Of a stretch of DNA of 5,191 bases, positions 1 to 5,191 are shown piece by piece. The translations under genes were made by a program, and so were the position numbers. Position 1 is the stretch's first letter, and each line of letters begins with the position of its first letter. The stretch is from an uncultured bacterium (GTDB lineage: Bacteria; Cyanobacteriota; Vampirovibrionia; Gastranaerophilales; Gastranaerophilaceae), in assembly GCA_948742005.1 (NCBI GenBank), contig CAPYQR010000034.1, positions 1 to 5,191 of the forward strand, read 5' to 3'. Under the pieces are notes generated by a model that made no database searches, was not told the DNA's origin, and saw nothing but the letters and a program-made list of their open reading frames with translations.

Positions 1-299
1 TAAAGCGTGATAATCAGCAAGTCTTTCAAGTGGATTATATTTATAATATTTTATTTGATACAAATAAAAAAGATAAAGATTTATATAAAATCTTAACAAA
101 AAATAACGTAGAAAAAGAAGAAAAAATCAAATACGAAAAAGTAAAAATCCACATTGAAAAAAACAAAGAAGAATACAAATATTATCTTGTTGGAGATGAG
201 CAGTATAATCTTAAAAAATTAAGAAAAAATTTAAATGATATTCCTGAAGAATTTAGACATATTTTACATTATAAAAAATCAATTTTTTACAAAAACTGA
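1..299 (+). CDS. Hypothetical protein, 3' end only (lysine-rich, unrecognised)
   Basis: This is the C-terminal end of a gene that begins before the window. The frame is open from base 3 (first complete codon) to the TGA at 297-299, about 98 codons. A GTG at base 30 could serve as a start, but the frame stays open upstream of it with no ribosome binding site, so I treat it as internal. The visible protein is strongly charged: 19 of the last 89 residues are lysine, with many Glu, Asn and Tyr. The stretch at about bases 78-180 is very A-rich. There is no membrane segment or motif that I recognise. It lies 23 bases upstream of lptC on the same strand, so it could be co-transcribed with it. In proteobacteria the gene before lptC is kdsC, but nothing here resembles the end of KdsC. 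Its function is unknown. Confidence 0.6.
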   Translation, partial: KRDNQQVFQVDYIYNILFDTNKKDKDLYKILTKNNVEKEEKIKYEKVKIHIEKNKEEYKYYLVGDEQYNLKKLRKNLNDIPEEFRHILHYKKSIFYKN

Positions 300-313
300 T
301 TTAGTGGTAAAAT
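286..313 (+). promoter_or_regulatory. Possible sigma-70-type promoter for lptC (weak call)
   Basis: TTTACA (286-291) and TAAAAT (308-313) are separated by 16 bases. Each matches the sigma-70 consensus (TTGACA, TATAAT) at five of six positions. The -35 box lies inside the end of the preceding gene. The predicted transcription start would fall near base 320, only two or three bases before the lptC ATG at 323, which would leave an almost leaderless message. In DNA this AT-rich such matches often arise by chance, so confidence is low. Confidence 0.25.
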
Positions 314-322
314 TTTTATAGG

Positions 323-913
323 ATGAAAAGGAAAAAGTTTGCAAAAATCTTAATTTTAATAATAACCTTAATGCTTTTTTGGGGGATTGCCTGGTCATGG
401 TTTATTACAAAAACCGTCAGAAAAAACAACTCAAATTCACAAATGAAAAACCAACATGCAATTGTTAAAAATCTTATTGTCACAGAAACACAAGATGAGA
501 AAAAATACTGGGAATTTTACGCAAAAACCGGCGAATATAATTCAGAAAACAATCAAGTATATTTAAACGAAATAATCGGAAATTTTTACGATAAAAATGA
601 AGAAGTTGTTATCAGCTTCAAATCAAAAGAAGGAAATTACGATGAAAAAACAAAACAAGTTGTTTTAGGGGGGGATATAATTTTTGTCGGCAAAAACGAA
701 TCACAATTATATGCCGATAAAATCATCTGGCAGGGAAAAGATAAAGATATCCTTGCTGAGGGCAATATCCGCTTCACACAAGAAAACAAAATCACCTCAA
801 CGGGCGACAATGCAACTTTCAGCCCTGATTTAACGGTTTTTAAAATAAAAGGAAACACAATAACCAAAATTTATGCCGATAACGAAACAAGGAAAAAATA
901 TACACAGCTTTAA
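323..913 (+). CDS. lptC: LPS export system protein LptC
   Basis: The 196-residue protein fits the LptC family (about 190 aa). In known systems LptC is a bitopic inner-membrane protein that takes LPS from the LptBFG transporter and passes it to LptA. A basic N-terminus (MKRKK) precedes one hydrophobic segment at about residues 8-29, and the rest would be a periplasmic beta-jellyroll. Family features visible are W63-E-F-Y-A-K-T-G, a Gly in 'KEGNYDEKT' (102-110), 'LGGDI' (115-119) and two later strand units, A131-D...G147-N and G161-D...G177-N. ATG 323 is the only reasonable start, because an in-frame stop lies at 308-310. An AGG sits directly against the ATG, too close to be a normal Shine-Dalgarno. 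A run of seven G (668-674) encodes Gly116-Gly117. lptA follows after 21 bases, the usual lptC-lptA order. Sequence similarity in this family is low, so the call rests on length, topology, motif pattern and neighbours. Confidence 0.85.
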   Translation: MKRKKFAKILILIITLMLFWGIAWSWFITKTVRKNNSNSQMKNQHAIVKNLIVTETQDEKKYWEFYAKTGEYNSENNQVYLNEIIGNFYDKNEEVVISFKSKEGNYDEKTKQVVLGGDIIFVGKNESQLYADKIIWQGKDKDILAEGNIRFTQENKITSTGDNATFSPDLTVFKIKGNTITKIYADNETRKKYTQL

Positions 914-934
914 TTTTGTGTTAGATTAATAATT

Positions 935-1915
935 ATGAAAAAGACAGCAATTAAAATTATTTCAATAACTTTATTAACGCTTTTAATATCAAGCGTGAGT
1001 GCAATTACTATTGAATCCAAAAAACAAGAAATAAAGCTCGACCAAAACAAAGGCTATTTCACGGGTGACGTCAAGGTGCAGGTTGGAGATGTTGTTGTTC
1101 AATCTCCAAGAGCCGATTTAGACCTTGACCCTGAAACAAAAAAGCCTGCCTTGGCAACTTTTTTTGATAAACCTTACGCGCATCAATTTAAAGATAACAA
1201 AAAACACGAAGTTAAAGCAGATATTATCAAAGTTTCACTAATCAAAAAGCTTGTAACCGCGCAAGGCAACGCACAAACAAACGTTCTTCAAGACAAAAAA
1301 CCGATAATTATAATAACATCCCAAACTCAGGAATACGACACAAACACAAACCTTATGACCGCAACAGGTCATGTTGTAATTAACTACGAAGATATGGTTG
1401 CAACATCAGATACAGCTTATGCTTTAATGGATAAACAGGGAGATGTACATAACATTAAATTGCAATCAAGGGCAACCCTAAAACAAGACAAAAGCATCAT
1501 AAAAGGTGATAACATCCGCTATTCAAAGCTAAGACAAGATATAATCGTCAGCGGAAATACAATTTCAGACGTTACTTTTGAAAACGGCGACAGAGTGATA
1601 ATTAACGCAAGAAACCAGCAATACGACAGAAAAACCAACACAATGATGGCAACGGGAGATGTCCATATTCTCTATGGAAACTACATTGCAGACGGCCCAA
1701 AAGCAATTATGCATATAAACGCACATACAAACAAACCGGAAAAGATAATTTTCACAGGCCGCTCAACAATTGTTGACAAGGGTGTAAATTCTGTAACCGC
1801 AGACAGAATCACAATGACAATGAACCCCAAAACCTTTGAAGCAGAGGGCAGAGTCAAAACAAACATAGAGCAGGACACAGCTAAAAAAGAAGATTCAATG
1901 GAGTTTAGCTTATAA
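935..1915 (+). CDS. lptA: LptA/OstA-like periplasmic LPS transport protein with three internal repeats
   Basis: The 326-residue protein begins with a clear Sec signal peptide: Lys at 2, 3 and 7, a hydrophobic core at about 8-19, and a likely cut after V21-S22-A23. No lipobox Cys is present, so the mature protein should be soluble in the periplasm. The remainder consists of OstA/LptA-type beta-strand units. Phrases such as 'YFTGDVKVQV' (41-50), 'MTATGHVVIN' (141-150) and 'MMATGDVHIL' (237-246) recur about every 97 residues. Known LptA forms a beta-jellyroll bridge carrying LPS from LptC to LptD. E. coli LptA has 185 residues, so this mature protein of about 303 is close to twice the usual size. 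It follows lptC by 21 bases, with no good Shine-Dalgarno. Its TAA overlaps the lpxI ATG by one base (TAATG), suggesting translational coupling. No lptB follows, unlike in E. coli. An N-terminal LptD fragment is the alternative, but there is no outer-membrane barrel domain. Confidence 0.82.
   Translation: MKKTAIKIISITLLTLLISSVSAITIESKKQEIKLDQNKGYFTGDVKVQVGDVVVQSPRADLDLDPETKKPALATFFDKPYAHQFKDNKKHEVKADIIKVSLIKKLVTAQGNAQTNVLQDKKPIIIITSQTQEYDTNTNLMTATGHVVINYEDMVATSDTAYALMDKQGDVHNIKLQSRATLKQDKSIIKGDNIRYSKLRQDIIVSGNTISDVTFENGDRVIINARNQQYDRKTNTMMATGDVHILYGNYIADGPKAIMHINAHTNKPEKIIFTGRSTIVDKGVNSVTADRITMTMNPKTFEAEGRVKTNIEQDTAKKEDSMEFSL
1046..1867 (+). repeat. Three protein-level tandem repeats of about 97 residues in LptA
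   Basis: By eye the LptA-like protein holds three units at about residues 38-116, 134-213 and 230-311. The first half of each has G-[D/H]-V (Gly 44, 145, 241), then V/I at +10 and Ala at +16 (Ala 60, 161, 257). The second half has [A/G]-D followed 14 residues later by G-[N/R] (Gly 111, 207, 305). Repeats 2 and 3 are the most alike: Y-D-x-x-T-N-x-x-M-x-A-T-G-x-V at 134-147 and 230-243. The DNA copies are clearly diverged, so this is an old duplication rather than a recent one. Confidence 0.7.
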
Positions 1916-2736
1916 TGACAAATATAACACTTGAGCACAAACAATGCTTAATCGCAGGAGATGGCGAATTGCCCGTTTCAATGGCAAAAAGTGCAAAACA
2001 GAATGGTTTTGAAGTAACTTGCATTTCTTTATCATCAGATAATGTAAAAGAACTTAGAAAACATTGCTCAAAAGTAGTTTCCTATGGCCCAGGGCAAGTT
2101 GATTCAATTCGTGAATTTTTAAAAAGCGAGGGAATAAAACAACTGACTTTTTTAGGTAAAGTTTCAAAAACAATGCTTATCAAAAGACCAAAACTCGAAA
2201 AGACAGCAATAGCACTTTTAAAAGAAATGAAAAAATTAAATGATGACGCTATAATGCTCAAAATTGTTGAACAGCTTGAAAATATAGGCGTTACAATACT
2301 TGACCAAACAATATTTATTAAAAACTTAATGGTTCAAAAAGGAACTTTAACAAAAAACACCCCCAACGAAGCACAATTAGACGATATTAATTACGGCTAT
2401 ACAATCGCAAAACAGATGGGCGGGCTGGATATTGGACAATCTGTCGTTATGAAAGACAGAATGATTATGGCAGTTGAAGCAATTGAGGGAACAGACAGAT
2501 GCATCAAAAGAGGATGTAAACTTGCCAAAAAGAAAAATGCAATCGTTGTAAAAGTTTCAAAACCCGCACAGGATAAACGATTTGATATTCCCGCAGTCGG
2601 GCTTAGGACAATCAAAACAATGAAAAAATATGGTGCAAATGTTCTTGCTCTTGAAAGCGGAGAAACAATTATTGTCAATCAGGACAAAATGATTGATTTT
2701 GCAAATAAACACGATATGATTATCGTGGCAATGTAA
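1915..2736 (+). CDS. lpxI: UDP-2,3-diacylglucosamine pyrophosphatase LpxI
   Basis: LpxI (formerly DUF1009) cleaves UDP-2,3-diacylglucosamine to 2,3-diacylglucosamine 1-phosphate (lipid X) and UMP, the fourth step of the Raetz lipid A pathway. It works at the inner cytoplasmic face and is unrelated in fold to LpxH. The 273 residues match the family length. The N-terminal motif 'IAGDGELP' (13-20) opens the first domain. The C-terminal domain has 'MGGLDIGQSVV' (168-178), 'AVEAIEGTDR' (186-195) and the signature 'KPAQDKRFDIPAVG' (216-229) with T232. This last region contains the conserved aspartates (D220, D224); the family's catalytic Asp lies in this domain, but which of the two it is needs alignment. 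'LESGETIIVNQD' (246-257) is also typical. The ATG overlaps the lptA stop by one base and lacks its own strong Shine-Dalgarno, which suggests coupling. lpxB, which uses its product, starts six bases after the stop. Confidence 0.93.
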   Translation: MTNITLEHKQCLIAGDGELPVSMAKSAKQNGFEVTCISLSSDNVKELRKHCSKVVSYGPGQVDSIREFLKSEGIKQLTFLGKVSKTMLIKRPKLEKTAIALLKEMKKLNDDAIMLKIVEQLENIGVTILDQTIFIKNLMVQKGTLTKNTPNEAQLDDINYGYTIAKQMGGLDIGQSVVMKDRMIMAVEAIEGTDRCIKRGCKLAKKKNAIVVKVSKPAQDKRFDIPAVGLRTIKTMKKYGANVLALESGETIIVNQDKMIDFANKHDMIIVAM

Positions 2737-2739
2737 GGA
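2735..2739 (+). promoter_or_regulatory. Ribosome binding site of lpxB, overlapping the lpxI stop
   Basis: AAGGA overlaps the lpxI stop codon (TAA, 2734-2736) and lies three bases before the lpxB ATG at 2743. It supports that start and tight coupling between lpxI and lpxB. Confidence 0.7.
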
Positions 2740-2742
2740 AAT

Positions 2743-3873
2743 ATGGCAAAAAAACTATTCATAATTACAGGCGAATATTCAGCAGACAAACATGCTTCAG
2801 GAGTTGTTAAATATTTAAAAAAAATCTATCCGCAAGCAGAAATTGAAGCCGTTGGCGAATCAAACCTTGAAAGTGCAGGTGTAAAGCTTTTTTGCAACCA
2901 TGAAAAAATGGGCAAAGTCGGTTTAACACCTTTGACAGTTATAAATCATATAAAGCTCGGTATTGATATAATAAATTATCTGAAAAATGATTTTAAACCC
3001 GATTTAGTTCTTTTGATTGATTACGGCGCATTTAATTTAAAAATCGCAAAACACTTAAAACGTGCAGGAATTAAAACATTTTACTTTATTCCGCCTCAAA
3101 TTTGGGCTTCAAGAAAATATCGCTTAAAATCAATCAAAAAATATGTTGATAAAGTTTTGACAATTTTTCCTTTTGAAAAAGAATTCTATGAACAAGAAAA
3201 AATAAATTCAACATTTGTCGGTCACCCGATTGTATCAGAGCTGCCCGAATGCAATCAAAAAGAAGAATTTTTCAAAAAACACAACCTCGACCCCAATAAA
3301 AAACTAATTGGAATCTTCCCGGGTTCTAGAGTTTTTGAAATTAAATTTTTATTGAATATTTTTGTAAAAACAGCAGAATTAATTGAAAAATCAAGAAAAA
3401 TATTAACAGGAAAAAATGATGTCCAATTTGTTTTTTCCCATGCTCAAAGCTTAAAAGACAATGCTTTTAAAGTTCCATACAAAACAATAAAAGGCGAAAA
3501 TCACCAGCTTTTAGCGTACAGCGATGCTCTAATTCTTGCCTCGGGGACAGTAGCTCTTGAAGCTGCAATGTATGAAACGCCGATGCTGATTGCATATCGA
3601 GGACCATTATTCTTCTATCTTATTTATTTACTTGTAAGAAATATCAAAAAAGCATGTTTAATTAACATTATTACAAAAAAAGATTATATTGATGAATTTT
3701 TGATGTTTGATGCTAAACCTGAAAAAATCAAAAATTGCATTAACGAAATCCTTGACAATCCAAAAAAACGAGAGTTTATCATTCAAGGCTGCAAAACAAC
3801 AAAACAAATGCTTGGGCAATATCATTGTGTTGAAAAAGTCGCACAAATAATCAAAGAAGAATTCGAAAAATAA
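2743..3873 (+). CDS. lpxB: Lipid-A-disaccharide synthase LpxB
   Basis: LpxB, a GT19 glycosyltransferase on the cytoplasmic face of the inner membrane, joins lipid X to UDP-2,3-diacylglucosamine, releasing UDP and giving the beta-1',6-linked lipid A disaccharide. The length, 376 aa, is normal (E. coli 382). Motifs in order are G10-E11-Y-S-A-D, 'LLIDYGAFN' (90-98), 'PPQIWASRKYR' (117-127), 'IFPFEKEFY' (141-149), 'FVGHP' (158-162), 'FPGSRVFEIK' (192-201), 'ASGTVALEAAMYETPMLIAYR' split as 266-275 and 276-286, and 'NIITKKDYIDEFL' (308-320). By my by-eye alignment to remembered E. coli LpxB, E11, D93, R196 and N308 correspond to E15, D98, R201 and N316, all kept. Several neighbouring motif residues differ (SGD to SAD, WAWR to WASR, ELLQ to EFLM). 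It sits directly after lpxI, whose product is its substrate, and before the phosphatidyltransferase gene. Confidence 0.95.
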   Translation: MAKKLFIITGEYSADKHASGVVKYLKKIYPQAEIEAVGESNLESAGVKLFCNHEKMGKVGLTPLTVINHIKLGIDIINYLKNDFKPDLVLLIDYGAFNLKIAKHLKRAGIKTFYFIPPQIWASRKYRLKSIKKYVDKVLTIFPFEKEFYEQEKINSTFVGHPIVSELPECNQKEEFFKKHNLDPNKKLIGIFPGSRVFEIKFLLNIFVKTAELIEKSRKILTGKNDVQFVFSHAQSLKDNAFKVPYKTIKGENHQLLAYSDALILASGTVALEAAMYETPMLIAYRGPLFFYLIYLLVRNIKKACLINIITKKDYIDEFLMFDAKPEKIKNCINEILDNPKKREFIIQGCKTTKQMLGQYHCVEKVAQIIKEEFEK

Positions 3874-3878
3874 GGGGA
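3872..3878 (+). promoter_or_regulatory. Ribosome binding site of the phosphatidyltransferase gene, overlapping the lpxB stop
   Basis: AAGGGGA overlaps the lpxB TAA (3871-3873) and lies five bases before the ATG at 3884. It is the strongest Shine-Dalgarno-like sequence in the window and fixes this start. Confidence 0.7.
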
Positions 3879-3883
3879 ATAAA

Positions 3884-4498
3884 ATGAAAAAGAATTTAGC
3901 AAATATAATAACTTTAACAAGAATATTTTTTGTTTTTATAACCGCATCATTGCTGTTTTGCAAAGACTGCCCATATTCATATACAACAGCACTTTTTTTA
4001 ACAGCAATTTTAATGTGGTTTGATGGGCTTGACGGTTTTGTGGCGCGCAAATTAAATATTTCATCAAAACTCGGCGCTCTGCTTGATATTATGGGCGATA
4101 GAATTGTTGAAAATGTTTTTTGGATTACATTTTGTGCTCTGGGCTGGATAAACGCCGCTGTCCCCATCATTGTTCTGACAAGAGGAATTGTTACGGATTC
4201 TTTAAGAACCCTCGCTTTTAAAGAAGGGTATACGGCATTTGGCGCAACAACAATGATGCAGGGAAAAATAGCAAAATTTATCGTAGCATCAAATTTTTCA
4301 AGATTCACCTACGCTGTTTGTAAGGCAGTTGCGTTTTTCTTTATGATTCTTGGAAATTTCCCCACAGAATATCCGCAAAAAGAATTAATTTTAAATATCG
4401 CAATAATCTGCATGGTTGTATCGGTAATTTTCTGTGTTGTAAGGGGTTTACCCGTTATTTTTGAATCGAAACGATTTTTTGTTGAAGAAAAAAAATAA
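3884..4498 (+). CDS. CDP-alcohol phosphatidyltransferase, probably PgsA-like
   Basis: This 204-residue integral membrane enzyme carries the complete CDP-alcohol phosphatidyltransferase signature D-x2-D-G-x2-A-R-x8-G-x3-D-x3-D: D47, D50, G51, A54, R55, G64, D68 and D72. In the family these residues bind the divalent metal and CDP, and D72 is the catalytic base. The N-terminal 'NIITLTRIFFVF' (7-18) resembles the 'N-x-x-T-x-x-R' start of phosphatidylglycerophosphate synthases. Hydrophobic stretches at about 8-25, 33-47, 78-97, 140-156 and 170-188 fit the six-helix fold, with one helix less clear. PgsA (CDP-diacylglycerol plus glycerol 3-phosphate) is the likeliest role. Another acceptor such as inositol phosphate or serine cannot be excluded from motifs alone, so no symbol is given. 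It lies 10 bases after lpxB and one base before trmL. An A8 tract (4488-4495) immediately precedes its stop. Confidence 0.88.
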   Translation: MKKNLANIITLTRIFFVFITASLLFCKDCPYSYTTALFLTAILMWFDGLDGFVARKLNISSKLGALLDIMGDRIVENVFWITFCALGWINAAVPIIVLTRGIVTDSLRTLAFKEGYTAFGATTMMQGKIAKFIVASNFSRFTYAVCKAVAFFFMILGNFPTEYPQKELILNIAIICMVVSVIFCVVRGLPVIFESKRFFVEEKK

Positions 4499-4499
4499 A

Positions 4500-4970
4500 A
4501 TGAAAAATGAAAATATTTTAAACATCGTTTTATATGAACCCGAAATTCCGCAAAACACAGGAAATATCGCCCGCTTATGCGCATGCTGCGATGCAAAGCT
4601 TTATTTGGTCGGGAAACTTGGTTTTGTTTTATCGGACAAATACCTAAAACGCGCAGGGCTTGATTATTGGGATAAGCTTGAGATTGAACATATTGACAGC
4701 CTTGATAAATTAATCAAAAACAACCCTGAATCAAATTTTTATTATTTTACAACTAAAACAAAACAAAAATACACAAATATCAACTACAAAAAGGGAGATT
4801 TTCTGGTTTTCGGCCCTGAAACAAGAGGCCTGGATGAAAATCTGCTAAATTCAAACAAAGATTTTTGTGTTACAATACCAATGAAAAAAGATACACGGAG
4901 CTTAAATCTTTCTAATTCCGTGGCAATTGCCGCTTATGAAGCAATCAGGCAATTTAATATAGAATTGTAG
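4500..4970 (+). CDS. trmL: tRNA (cytidine/uridine(34)-2'-O)-methyltransferase TrmL
   Basis: The 156-residue SPOUT methyltransferase is nearly the length of E. coli TrmL (157). The family methylates the 2'-OH of the wobble nucleotide of certain tRNA-Leu using S-adenosylmethionine, acting as a dimer through a trefoil knot. Visible motifs are 'YEPEIPQNTGNIARL' (12-26), 'GFVLSDKYLKRAGLDYW' (41-57), 'FGPETRGL' (104-111), 'IPM' (126-128) and 'RSLNLSNSVAIAAYEAIRQ' (133-151). The last three form the knot and SAM site. I chose the ATG at 4500, one base after the preceding stop. A TTG at 4461 would add 13 Lys/Asn-rich residues, overlap the upstream gene by 38 bases and exceed the family's usual N-terminus. 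There is no strong Shine-Dalgarno, so translation probably depends on coupling to the upstream gene. It is likely a housekeeping passenger in this envelope operon. Confidence 0.94.
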   Translation: MKNENILNIVLYEPEIPQNTGNIARLCACCDAKLYLVGKLGFVLSDKYLKRAGLDYWDKLEIEHIDSLDKLIKNNPESNFYYFTTKTKQKYTNINYKKGDFLVFGPETRGLDENLLNSNKDFCVTIPMKKDTRSLNLSNSVAIAAYEAIRQFNIEL

Positions 4971-4972
4971 GA
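4969..4972 (+). promoter_or_regulatory. Ribosome binding site of nnrD, overlapping the trmL stop
   Basis: AGGA begins within the trmL TAG (4968-4970) and lies four bases before the ATG at 4977. It supports a start there and hence a stand-alone nnrD. Confidence 0.6.
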
Positions 4973-4976
4973 AAAA

Positions 4977-5191
4977 ATGAGTCAACAACAACCCACAGCA
5001 GACATTCAGGTTTTAGGCAGAGAAATAATTTTAAAACTCCTGCCAAAAAGAATTCAAAACTCTCACAAAGGAACTTACGGTCATATATTAAACCTCGCAG
5101 GTTCAACCCAATTTTTAGGCGCAGCTTATTTATCATCCATTTCATCTCTGAAAGTTGGTGCGGGCTATTGTATGCTTGCAAGCTGTTCAGA
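4977..5191 (+). CDS. nnrD: ADP-dependent NAD(P)H-hydrate dehydratase NnrD, N-terminal part (cut by window end)
   Basis: The first 71 codons are present and the gene runs off the window. The start of the YjeF C-terminal/NnrD domain is recognisable: 'LLPKRIQNSHKGTYGHILNLAGS' spans 21-43 (key residues K31-G32-x-Y34-G35 and A41-G42-S43), followed by 'FLGAAYLSSISSLKVGAG' (46-63). These correspond to the family's K-G-x-Y-G, A-G-S, G-A-A and G-A-G glycine motifs of the ribokinase-like fold. NnrD dehydrates damaged (S)-NAD(P)HX back to NAD(P)H at the expense of ADP. In many bacteria it is fused behind an NnrE (YjeF N-terminal) epimerase domain. Here only about 20 residues precede the domain, so it is a stand-alone dehydratase, as in Bacillus YxkO-type proteins. 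It follows trmL by six bases with an AGGA site. Confidence 0.88.
   Translation, partial: MSQQQPTADIQVLGREIILKLLPKRIQNSHKGTYGHILNLAGSTQFLGAAYLSSISSLKVGAGYCMLASCS

Noticed and set aside
30..32. GTG as the true start of the first gene
   Set aside because: The frame is open to the window edge and there is no Shine-Dalgarno before it, so it is more likely an internal Val codon.
914..934. A second promoter or terminator between lptC and lptA
   Set aside because: The 21-base gap has no hairpin and no properly spaced promoter boxes, so read-through is the simpler view.
1681..1944. Minus-strand open frame within lptA and the start of lpxI
   Set aside because: It is a shadow of the coding strand, with hydrophobic low-complexity product and no motif.
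2397..2678. Minus-strand open frame within lpxI
   Set aside because: It lies wholly inside the strongly supported lpxI gene and has no recognisable domain.
3658..4308. Long minus-strand open frame (216 codons) across the lpxB/phosphatidyltransferase junction
   Set aside because: It is antisense to two well-supported genes. Its Phe-rich product mirrors Lys-rich coding on the other strand, and it has no domain.
4461..4499. Earlier TTG start for trmL
   Set aside because: It overlaps the upstream gene by 38 bases and adds a Lys/Asn-rich tail not seen in TrmL. The ATG at 4500 gives the family length.
1..5191. Alternative genetic code (TGA as sense)
   Set aside because: TGA ends the first gene, and no recognised gene needs TGA read as an amino acid.
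1..5191. CRISPR, tRNA, rRNA, insertion sequence or prophage signals
   Set aside because: I saw no direct-repeat array, cloverleaf, terminal inverted repeats or phage/transposase motifs. Nearly every base is in a co-directional gene.

Overview
The window is a low-GC stretch (roughly one third G+C by eye) from a Gram-negative-type (diderm) bacterium. It carries a compact run of eight co-directional genes on the + strand, cut at both ends. The standard genetic code fits: TGA ends the first gene and all reading frames are intact. Genes for lipopolysaccharide (LPS) transport and lipid A synthesis show that the organism builds an LPS-type outer membrane. UDP-diacylglucosamine hydrolysis is assigned to LpxI rather than LpxH, the GC content is low, and the order is lptC - lptA - lpxI - lpxB - CDP-alcohol phosphatidyltransferase - trmL - nnrD. 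Together these point away from enterobacteria, towards lineages such as Gastranaerophilales/Melainabacteria, Elusimicrobia or Fusobacteria. Gastranaerophilales is my favoured guess, but it is only an inference and I could not test it.

Layout: (1) 1-299, the 3' end of an unrecognised lysine-rich gene. (2) 323-913, lptC, and 935-1915, an unusually long three-repeat lptA/OstA-like gene; both encode periplasmic parts of the LPS bridge. (3) 1915-2736, lpxI, and 2743-3873, lpxB, consecutive steps of lipid A synthesis. (4) 3884-4498, a CDP-alcohol phosphatidyltransferase that is probably PgsA-like. (5) 4500-4970, trmL, a tRNA wobble-base methyltransferase. (6) 4977 to the window end, the start of a stand-alone nnrD, an NAD(P)HX repair dehydratase.

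Intergenic gaps from lptA onward run from a 1-base overlap to 10 bases. Several stop codons are embedded in the next gene's Shine-Dalgarno sequence, so genes 2-8 look like one operon. LpxI makes lipid X. LpxB joins lipid X to a second UDP-diacylglucosamine to give the disaccharide core of lipid A. LptC and LptA would carry finished LPS across the periplasm. The phosphatidyltransferase supplies phospholipid head-group chemistry for the same envelope. trmL and nnrD look like housekeeping passengers.

I found no RNA gene, mobile element, CRISPR array or convincing terminator. No wholly novel system is evident. The most interesting points are the triplicated LptA, the drifted motifs of LpxB, and a possible promoter that would make the lptC message nearly leaderless.
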